Positions 1 to 4,990 of a DNA stretch of 8,517 bases are shown one piece after another. How positions within the stretch are numbered: position 1 is the first letter of the stretch; each line of letters starts with the position of its first letter. The position numbers and the translations under genes were made by a program. Source of the DNA: Elusimicrobiota bacterium (GTDB lineage Bacteria > Elusimicrobiota > Elusimicrobia > UBA1565 > UBA9628); the NCBI GenBank assembly GCA_016194625.1, contig JACQBB010000395.1, positions 1 through 8,517 on the forward strand. Direction: 5' to 3'. The notes below the pieces were generated by a model. That model worked only from the letters and a program-made list of their open reading frames with translations, had not been told where the DNA came from and did no database searches.

Positions 1-95
1 GACAGCAGCTGACACAGCAGCACGACGCGCGCGCGGCGGAAGAACGCTCGCAGGCGAACCTCGCCAGAGCCAAGGCGAAGAACGGCGTTTTGTGA
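1..95 (+). CDS. 3' end of an upstream gene, hypothetical protein with helical charged tail
   Basis: Reading from base 3 gives 30 codons ending in TGA at 93-95; the gene starts left of the window. The visible tail begins QQLTQQHDARAAEERSQ and ends KAKNGVL. It is rich in Gln, Ala, Arg, Glu and Lys with no Gly or Pro until the last residues, which suggests a long helix or coiled coil. The neighbouring frame (stop TAG at 98-100) is also open but gives an Arg/Gly-rich peptide typical of a shifted frame in GC-rich DNA, so this frame was preferred. The stop lies 13 bases before the next start, which suggests co-transcription with the downstream gene. Function cannot be told from this fragment. Confidence 0.6.
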   Translation, partial: QQLTQQHDARAAEERSQANLARAKAKNGVL

Positions 96-108
96 TTTAG
101 GAGGCTTT

Positions 109-342
109 ATGGCGCAGATGCCCGAGATCAAGCCCGAGGTCAACAAGGAGCCCGAGCGCGACAAGAAGCGCGGCGGGTTCCTCGCGCGCCTGTTCGGCGG
201 CGGCGCCGGCGGCGGCACCGTGGGCGCCGGCGGCATCGGCGCCGGCGCGGGCGGCGGCGGCCTCCTCGCCACCAAGACCGGCATGCTCGCCATGCTCCTG
301 GTCGGCACCACCGTGGCCGGCGGCATCGGCATGGCCGGCTAA
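109..342 (+). CDS. N-terminal piece (77 aa) of a split membrane-anchored Gly-rich protein
   Basis: The start ATG at 109 has a very good ribosome binding site, AGGAGG at 99-104, four bases upstream. The protein has a charged tail (residues 1-22, containing the basic run ERDKKRGG), a Gly/Ala-rich spacer (about 30-52) and a hydrophobic anchor (about 58-77), predicted N-in. It then stops at TAA 340-342. The same three-part beginning is found in the proteins starting at 1847 and 3371, where the reading frame continues past the anchor into a long linker. Here the frame also continues, in phase, directly after the stop: TAA, one CGG codon, then ATG at 346. The simplest reading is that this is the front of a gene of about 513 codons interrupted by a nonsense change or sequencing error. 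It may instead be a genuine small membrane protein coupled to the next gene. Function not recognised. Confidence 0.7.
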   Translation: MAQMPEIKPEVNKEPERDKKRGGFLARLFGGGAGGGTVGAGGIGAGAGGGGLLATKTGMLAMLLVGTTVAGGIGMAG

Positions 343-345
343 CGG

Positions 346-1650
346 ATGTTCGGTCCCTCCCAGGACCAGAGCGACGGTTCCGTCTCGCTCTTCGCCGTGA
401 AGCCCAAGGAGGCCGCGACGAGCTCCGACGCGCAGAACGCCGCCCCGAAGGACGGCAGCTCCGCGTCCTTGCAGTATCTCTCCCAGGCGAACACCGCTCC
501 GAAGGAGCCGGAACAGAAGCCGGCCGAGGCTCCGAAGGACGCTGGCGCGGCGAGCGCGGCGACGAGCGCCGACGCCGCGGCCGCGACCGCGGGCGGCTCC
601 AGCGGCCCGCTCAACGCCTCGGGCTCGACGGGCAACGGCGTCAGCAAGGGCCTGCTGAAGACCGGCGGCAAGTTCGGCGAGCTCTCCAAGAGCTTCGGCG
701 GCGGCGGCGGCGGGGCCGTCGCCGGCGGCGCGCCCGCCAAGGGCGGCTCCGCGGCCGACGCCGCCGCCCAGGCGGGCGGCAGCCATGGCGCGGCGACCGG
801 CATGAAGAAGGGCGTCGCCGCGATGGGCGGCGGCTCCCGGGCCGTCGCGTCCCGCAAGGGCGCCAACTCCGGCATGCGCCAGGCGATGAGCGCCCTCGCC
901 GACAACCGCGGCGCCACCACCAGCTACGGCGCCGGCCGCACCTACGACGGCTCCGCTCCGACCAACACGGGCAACATCGGCCCGACGGGCGGCGAGATCG
1001 GCATGGGCGGGCAGGGGGACACCACGGGCGCCCAGCCCACGTCGACTCCGAACACGGCCAATCAGACGAAGGAGTTCAAGGCTCCGCCGGAACCTGACGC
1101 CGTGATGGCGGCGCCGTGGCAGAAGGCCATCGACACCGCCAAGATCATGGTCGGGATCGCGGTGGCCCTGCTGCTGATCGCCAAGCTCGCGGCCAAGACC
1201 CAGTACGGCCGGCTCGTGACCATGGTCGTCGCGGCCATCGTGGCCGTGCTCGGCGCCATGGTCATCGCGCTGGGCGCGCAGATCGGCGGCGGCGAGTACG
1301 GCCAGAAGGCGCAAGGCGCATGGCTGGCCGCGGCCGGCGTCGGTCTGTGCATCGCCGCGGCCGCGGCGGCGTTCGGCGGCGGGGACAATTCCAACTCCAG
1401 CGGCATGAACACGGACGGCTCCGTGGCGAGCGCGGGGGCGGACGAGGCGAAGGACGCGGGCTTCTTCGCCGGCGTCAACACCTGGGTGCTGATCGGAGGG
1501 GGCCTCGGACTCGCCGGCATGATCGGTTCGATGATGACGCCGCCGCAGAAATATCCGTCGAAGCAGTTCGAGAACGGCCACCCGCCGGACATCAACTTCT
1601 TCGGGTACCAGGCTCCTTCGGAGGCGGCGGTCAAGAGAATGGTCGCCTGA
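346..1650 (+). CDS. Main part (434 aa) of the split Gly/Ala-rich multi-pass membrane protein
   Basis: This frame runs in phase with the 77-residue piece before it, separated only by TAA and CGG. The ATG at 346 has no convincing ribosome binding site, so translation would need reinitiation, readthrough or a corrected stop. Residues 1-250 are low-complexity Ala/Gly/Ser with scattered Lys. They include a KFGELSKSFGGG block (about 107-120), also found in similar form in the next gene (KFGQLGSSFGGG), and a YDG motif at 200-202. The C-terminal part starts at APWQ (Pro257) and has hydrophobic segments at about 267-283, 290-313, 324-345 and 379-397, followed by a short polar tail. The APWQ box and the following pair of segments match the 1847-3322 protein. 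Role unknown; envelope location is inferred. A strong terminator follows at 1673. Confidence 0.75.
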   Translation: MFGPSQDQSDGSVSLFAVKPKEAATSSDAQNAAPKDGSSASLQYLSQANTAPKEPEQKPAEAPKDAGAASAATSADAAAATAGGSSGPLNASGSTGNGVSKGLLKTGGKFGELSKSFGGGGGGAVAGGAPAKGGSAADAAAQAGGSHGAATGMKKGVAAMGGGSRAVASRKGANSGMRQAMSALADNRGATTSYGAGRTYDGSAPTNTGNIGPTGGEIGMGGQGDTTGAQPTSTPNTANQTKEFKAPPEPDAVMAAPWQKAIDTAKIMVGIAVALLLIAKLAAKTQYGRLVTMVVAAIVAVLGAMVIALGAQIGGGEYGQKAQGAWLAAAGVGLCIAAAAAAFGGGDNSNSSGMNTDGSVASAGADEAKDAGFFAGVNTWVLIGGGLGLAGMIGSMMTPPQKYPSKQFENGHPPDINFFGYQAPSEAAVKRMVA

Positions 1651-1672
1651 GGCCTTCCGGAGGCCGGAAAGT

Positions 1673-1706
1673 CATCGCCGCCCAGGACGGGCGGCGATGC
1701 GCTTTT
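1673..1706 (+). terminator. Intrinsic terminator after the first gene unit
   Basis: CATCGCCGCCC (1673-1683) and GGGCGGCGATG (1689-1699) form a perfect 11-bp GC-rich stem with a five-base AGGAC loop, followed by CGC and TTTT at 1703-1706. The U tract is short, but the stem is strong and sits 22 bases after the stop codon at 1650. A smaller perfect 6-bp hairpin (TTCCGG, AGG, CCGGAA) lies just upstream at 1655-1669. Confidence 0.8.
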
Positions 1707-1728
1707 CGGAGGAGGGGGCGAGTCGAGT

Positions 1729-1741
1729 AAAAATACGGTAA
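1729..1741 (+). promoter_or_regulatory. 13-bp A-rich element, copy 1, upstream of a promoter
   Basis: AAAAATACGGTAA occurs here and again, identical, at 4909-4921. Each copy lies 15-17 bases upstream of a TTGACA -35 box. The A-rich half could act as an UP element for RNA polymerase, or the whole could be the binding site of a shared regulator; the sequence does not decide between these. Confidence 0.5.
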
Positions 1742-1756
1742 TCCCGGCCCGTTTCC

Positions 1757-1785
1757 TTGACAAAAGGGGGGGTGGGGGCTAAACT
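1757..1785 (+). promoter_or_regulatory. Sigma-70 type promoter for the 1847-4897 gene pair
   Basis: TTGACA (1757-1762), a 17-base spacer and TAAACT (1780-1785) give a full-match -35 and a 4/6 -10 box at ideal spacing. Transcription would begin near 1792, giving a leader of about 55 bases. The spacer is almost entirely purine on this strand, with a seven-G and a five-G run separated by one T (1766-1778). It lies after the terminator at 1673-1706, which supports a new transcription unit here. Confidence 0.75.
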
Positions 1786-1846
1786 CCCCTCTGACGGGAA
1801 AAGCCGTTCATTCCCACGTTTTTAAGCAGTCCAAGCGGAGCGTGCC

Positions 1847-3322
1847 ATGGATAACCTGAATCCGGCGACGATCGAGGTCCCGAACTTCAAGCTGGCCAAG
1901 GTCGGCAAAGACCGCGAGCGCAAGCGCGGCGGCGCCGGCTGGCTCAGCGGCGGACGCGGCGCGGGCTCCGGCTTCAGCGGCGCCGTCGGCGGTTCGGGCG
2001 CGGGCGGCGGCGGTCTTTTTGGACTGAGCGTGGCCGCGACGAAGGCGATGGTGATCCTGGGCGTCGCGGCGGTCGTGAGCGCGGGCTCGTGGCAGTACGG
2101 CAAGACGATGGCCGCGCGCTCCGCCGCCGGCGCGAAAGGCGGCGCCGGCAAGGTGTTCGCCGACAAGGGCGGGCCGCAGACGTACGACGACCTGTCCGGC
2201 GTCGTCAAGGCCGACAACTCGATCCCGAACTCCCTCGGCTACATCTCGGGCAGCACCGACGGCTTGACGCCCGAGGAGCGCGCCAAGAAGGCCGCCGAGG
2301 CCGAGGCCGCCCGCAAGGCCGAGCAAGAGGCCGCGAGCAAGGCCGCGGAGGAGGCGAAGAAGGAGCCGGCCACTCCGGCGGCGGCGCCGGCGGACGCCAA
2401 CGCGATCGCGGAGTCGGCGGCGCCCAAGAAGGGTCTCGCCGCCGGCAAGTTCGGCCAGCTCGGCTCCAGCTTCGGCGGCGGCTCGGGACTGTCGGGCGGC
2501 TCCGGCCTGTCCGGCGGCATCAACCGGAATTTCGGCGCGGCGTCGAGCCTCGGCAACAAGCCGCAGAACGGCGCGATGTCCTCGTTCCGCAACGCGTCCA
2601 AGGCCGCGTCGGCGAGCGCTCCGCACGCGCTCGCGTCGAAGTCCAAGTCCAAGGGCTTCGCGAAGCGCCAGCTCGACAACGCGTTCACCCAGTCGCGTCA
2701 GGCGACGAGCGCGGGCCGGGGCGAGACCGCGGCGTCCAGCGCCTCCACGCCGTTCGACAACAATCCGGGCGTGGGCAACGTCATCGCCGGTCCCGGCGTC
2801 GGCAACAACAACCAGGGCGCCAACGGCGCGGGCAACGGGGCCATGAATCCGACGGACACGGGCGGCCCGCTCGGCGGCGGCAACGGCGCGGCGTGCCAGT
2901 CCGGCTACGCGCCCGACATCAACGGCAACTGCCAGCAGATCGCGAACACCACGGGCAAGAAGGCCGCTCCGTGGCAGAGCCTCCTCGACATCGCGCAGAC
3001 GCTCATCATCATGGTGGCGGTGCTCGCCATCCTGAAGCTGATCCTGGAGAAGACCGGCTATCTGGCCGCGGTCGCCGCGGCCATCGGCTACATCCTCATC
3101 GCTCTCGGCCTGGCCATCCTGGCCCTGGGCGTCATGATCATGGCCGAGGGCGGGCCGACGTGGCAGGGCGCCATCATCGCGGGCATCGGCGGTCTCGTCA
3201 CCGTCATGGCCTTGATCAACACCGGCGTCCTGTCGACCGCCTCCTCGACCATCTCGACGGGCGGCGGCGCGGCGTCGGGGGCGGCCACGTCGGCGTTCGA
3301 CGCTCTACCGATGTGGGTCTGA
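1847..3322 (+). CDS. Membrane-anchored Gly/Ala-rich protein with C-terminal multi-pass domain (491 aa)
   Basis: ATG at 1847 has GGAG at 1837-1840 as a ribosome binding site. Domains in order: basic tail with KDRERKRGG (about 21-29); Gly-rich spacer; hydrophobic anchor about 64-80; a charged Ala/Glu/Lys stretch predicted helical (about 142-175, EERAKKAAEAEAARKAEQ type); Ala/Pro/Gly linker including KFGQLGSSFGGG and a doubled GSGLSG; PFDN at 302-305; a two-cysteine segment just before APWQ (Pro375); then hydrophobic segments at about 384-400, 405-432 and 439-462. The overall plan and the APWQ membrane domain match the gene before it, so the two are probably paralogues. It is first in a unit with the gene 48 bases downstream. 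Two TM segments joined by a short loop loosely recall VirB2/TrbC-type pilins, but this is weak. Function not recognised. Confidence 0.88.
   Translation: MDNLNPATIEVPNFKLAKVGKDRERKRGGAGWLSGGRGAGSGFSGAVGGSGAGGGGLFGLSVAATKAMVILGVAAVVSAGSWQYGKTMAARSAAGAKGGAGKVFADKGGPQTYDDLSGVVKADNSIPNSLGYISGSTDGLTPEERAKKAAEAEAARKAEQEAASKAAEEAKKEPATPAAAPADANAIAESAAPKKGLAAGKFGQLGSSFGGGSGLSGGSGLSGGINRNFGAASSLGNKPQNGAMSSFRNASKAASASAPHALASKSKSKGFAKRQLDNAFTQSRQATSAGRGETAASSASTPFDNNPGVGNVIAGPGVGNNNQGANGAGNGAMNPTDTGGPLGGGNGAACQSGYAPDINGNCQQIANTTGKKAAPWQSLLDIAQTLIIMVAVLAILKLILEKTGYLAAVAAAIGYILIALGLAILALGVMIMAEGGPTWQGAIIAGIGGLVTVMALINTGVLSTASSTISTGGGAASGAATSAFDALPMWV
2480..2515 (+). repeat. In-frame 18-bp tandem repeat encoding GSGLSG twice
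   Basis: Two adjacent 18-base units encode GSGLSG-GSGLSG inside the linker of the 491-aa protein. The units differ at several synonymous third positions (TCG/TCC, GGA/GGC), so the peptide repeat is better kept than the DNA repeat, which argues against very recent slippage. Confidence 0.6.
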
Positions 3323-3343
3323 GCGGTCCCATCATGGATGATC

Positions 3344-3358
3344 TCGAATCGAATCGAA
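3344..3358 (+). repeat. Three tandem TCGAA units in the intergenic gap
   Basis: TCGAA is repeated three times without interruption immediately before the ribosome binding site of the gene starting at 3371. It may be chance or a short slippage-prone tract; no regulatory role can be shown. Confidence 0.4.
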
Positions 3359-3363
3359 GAGGG
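3357..3363 (+). promoter_or_regulatory. Ribosome binding site that sets the start at 3371
   Basis: AAGAGGG ends seven bases before ATG 3371. The alternative in-frame ATG at 3338 has no purine-rich site upstream and would add only MISNRIEEGNK, so 3371 was chosen. Confidence 0.7.
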
Positions 3364-3370
3364 CAATAAA

Positions 3371-4897
3371 ATGGCTAACGAGAACGACGACGTTCTGAAG
3401 GCCAACCAGGGCGCTCCTGCGGCCGACATCCCGGACCTGAAGAAGAAGGACAAGGAACGCAAGCGCGCCGGCGCGGCCTGGAGCGGCGCCCGCGGCGCCG
3501 CGGGCGATTTCACGGGAGCCACCGGCGGGACCGTGTCCCGCGCGGCCGCCAGCGCCGCCAGCGCGGCGGCGGAAGGCGCGGCGGTGGGCCTCGAGGCCTC
3601 CGGCGGCGTCTTCGGCGGCCTGTCGCGCTTCCTCGCGGGCCTGACGAGCACCCTCCTCGGCAAGGTCGCGGTCGCGGCGGCGGCGTTCATGATGATGGCC
3701 GGCGCCGGTCTGGTCGGCTACTCGCTGTTGAAGGGCGGCGACGCGGGGCTGGGAGTGCCGAACCTCGGCGGGATCTCGAATTCGATGAAGGTGCGCGCCG
3801 GCGGCAACGACCGCATGGGCGTCGCCAGCAACGGCGAGCTGCGCTTCGACCCCTTGAAGCCCAACGCTCCGGCGCAGGAGAAGAAGGCGGAGCCGGCGAA
3901 GGCCGAGGAGACTCCGGCCACCGACCTCAAGGACCACGTCGACGCCGACGCCGCCAAGAGCGTCGCCGGCCAGGACAAGCTGGCGCACAACCTGAGCGGC
4001 GCCAAGCTGTCGTCCAGCCTGGGCGGCGAGTTCGGCGGCAAGAACATCTTCGGCGGCAACAACGCCGCGGCGCCGAAGTTCAACGACGGCATGGCGAAGG
4101 TCAGCCTTCCCAAGATGGGCGCGCAGAAGGGCAAGCTCGGCGGCATGCAGTCCAAGACCCCCAAGGGCACCGCCAGCACCCGCAACGTCGCCCGCGGCAA
4201 GACCAGCCGCGCGATCGGCCAGCTGCGCCTGGCCAAGGGTATGTCCATGCTCGGCGCGCAGGCGGGTTCCGCGGAGGGCGCGTCGTCGTCGGCTCAGGGC
4301 GCGTTCGACCAGGGACAGACGCAAGGGGGCGAGCTCAACACGCCGGGCGCCCCCGGCGACGGCACGGTGGCCCCGAACGGGGTCGGCGCGCCCGACGTCT
4401 CCATGCCCAGCACTCCGGACACCCCGACCGGGTACGGCGTGGACCCGGGCCTGCAGAACGCCCTCAATCAGATCGGTTCGATGGCCGACGCGGCGCGCCA
4501 GATGCAGCAGCAGGGCGAGCAGATGCTGATCATCGGCGCGGCGATCATGATCATCGGCTACGCCCTGATCGACGTCGTCTGGACCGCGGCGATCGGCGCG
4601 GTCATCATCGCCATCGGCGCCATGATCATGGGCATGGGCTACATGATGATGCAGATGGCCAAGCAGATGGCCGAGATGGCGAAGTCCATGGGCTCCGCCC
4701 TGTCGGCGCAGACCGGCAACACCCAGCAGGGGCAGATCATCAACGAGTGCACCGACCAGGCGCTGGCCGGCACGCAGGTCTCCAACTGCCATCCGTCGGA
4801 GCAGACGGTCCAGGGCCAGCAGTTCGACCAGAACGGCGCGTCCGGGGCCGAGCGCGTGCGTCACATCGGCGACGACACTCCGTCGCTGCAACAGTGA
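3371..4897 (+). CDS. Membrane-anchored Gly/Ala-rich protein with Met-rich C-terminal helices (508 aa)
   Basis: Start chosen at 3371 because of the AAGAGGG site before it. Domains in order: polar tail with the basic motif KKKDKERKRAG (about 24-34); an Ala-rich amphipathic stretch; hydrophobic anchor about 97-119 ending in LVGYSLL; long Gly/Ala/Lys linker; a block containing AFDQ (311-314) that resembles the YDG/FDN sites of its neighbours; a Gly/Pro-rich segment; then two hydrophobic segments at about 385-402 and 406-430. The end of the last one is very Met-rich (10 Met in residues 418-440) and passes into an amphipathic helix with KQMAEMAKSM. A polar tail with two cysteines follows. It is the second gene of the unit begun at 1757; no terminator was seen after it. 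It shares plan and basic motif with the 491-aa protein, but lacks the APWQ box. Function not recognised. Confidence 0.88.
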   Translation: MANENDDVLKANQGAPAADIPDLKKKDKERKRAGAAWSGARGAAGDFTGATGGTVSRAAASAASAAAEGAAVGLEASGGVFGGLSRFLAGLTSTLLGKVAVAAAAFMMMAGAGLVGYSLLKGGDAGLGVPNLGGISNSMKVRAGGNDRMGVASNGELRFDPLKPNAPAQEKKAEPAKAEETPATDLKDHVDADAAKSVAGQDKLAHNLSGAKLSSSLGGEFGGKNIFGGNNAAAPKFNDGMAKVSLPKMGAQKGKLGGMQSKTPKGTASTRNVARGKTSRAIGQLRLAKGMSMLGAQAGSAEGASSSAQGAFDQGQTQGGELNTPGAPGDGTVAPNGVGAPDVSMPSTPDTPTGYGVDPGLQNALNQIGSMADAARQMQQQGEQMLIIGAAIMIIGYALIDVVWTAAIGAVIIAIGAMIMGMGYMMMQMAKQMAEMAKSMGSALSAQTGNTQQGQIINECTDQALAGTQVSNCHPSEQTVQGQQFDQNGASGAERVRHIGDDTPSLQQ

Positions 4898-4908
4898 AAT
4901 AACAAGGA

Positions 4909-4921
4909 AAAAATACGGTAA
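4909..4921 (+). promoter_or_regulatory. 13-bp A-rich element, copy 2, upstream of a promoter
   Basis: AAAAATACGGTAA, identical to 1729-1741, lies 17 bases before the -35 box at 4939. Here it is followed at once by a second partial copy, so that ACGGT occurs at 4915-4919 and again at 4924-4928, each preceded by an A-run. Confidence 0.5.
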
Positions 4922-4938
4922 AAACGGTCTATACGCGA

Positions 4939-4967
4939 TTGACAACGAGGAGAGCGCGCATTACACT
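4939..4967 (+). promoter_or_regulatory. Sigma-70 type promoter for the gene starting at 4991
   Basis: TTGACA (4939-4944), a 17-base spacer and TACACT (4962-4967) repeat the geometry of the promoter at 1757-1785. The predicted start near 4974 leaves a leader of only about 17 bases, enough for the AGAGG site at 4981-4985. No terminator was seen between 4897 and this promoter, so readthrough from the upstream unit is also possible. Confidence 0.75.
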
Positions 4968-4990
4968 GAGCGGGTCGTCGAGAGGCAACC

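Noticed and set aside
340..342. UAA read as an amino acid through an altered genetic code
   Set aside because: The other visible stops include no in-frame UAA inside genes and the only case is this one, so a local mutation or error is far simpler than recoding.
97..1581. Minus-strand open frame (494 codons) opposite the split gene
   Set aside because: Arg/His/Gly-rich shadow frame with no ribosome binding site or domain structure; plus-strand frame has AGGAGG, anchor segments and paralogues.
2089..3369. Plus-strand shifted frame (426 codons) within the 491-aa gene
   Set aside because: Very Arg-rich product typical of a shifted frame in GC-rich DNA; no ribosome binding site. The same holds for the shifted frames at 5179-6705 and 1116-1730.
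3338..3370. Upstream start for the 508-aa protein
   Set aside because: No purine-rich ribosome binding site before 3338; the AAGAGGG site fits the start at 3371, which also gives an N-terminus resembling the relatives.
3332..4945. Minus-strand open frame (537 codons) opposite the 508-aa gene
   Set aside because: Low-complexity Arg/Leu/Ala product, overlaps a well-supported plus-strand gene and its flanking control region.
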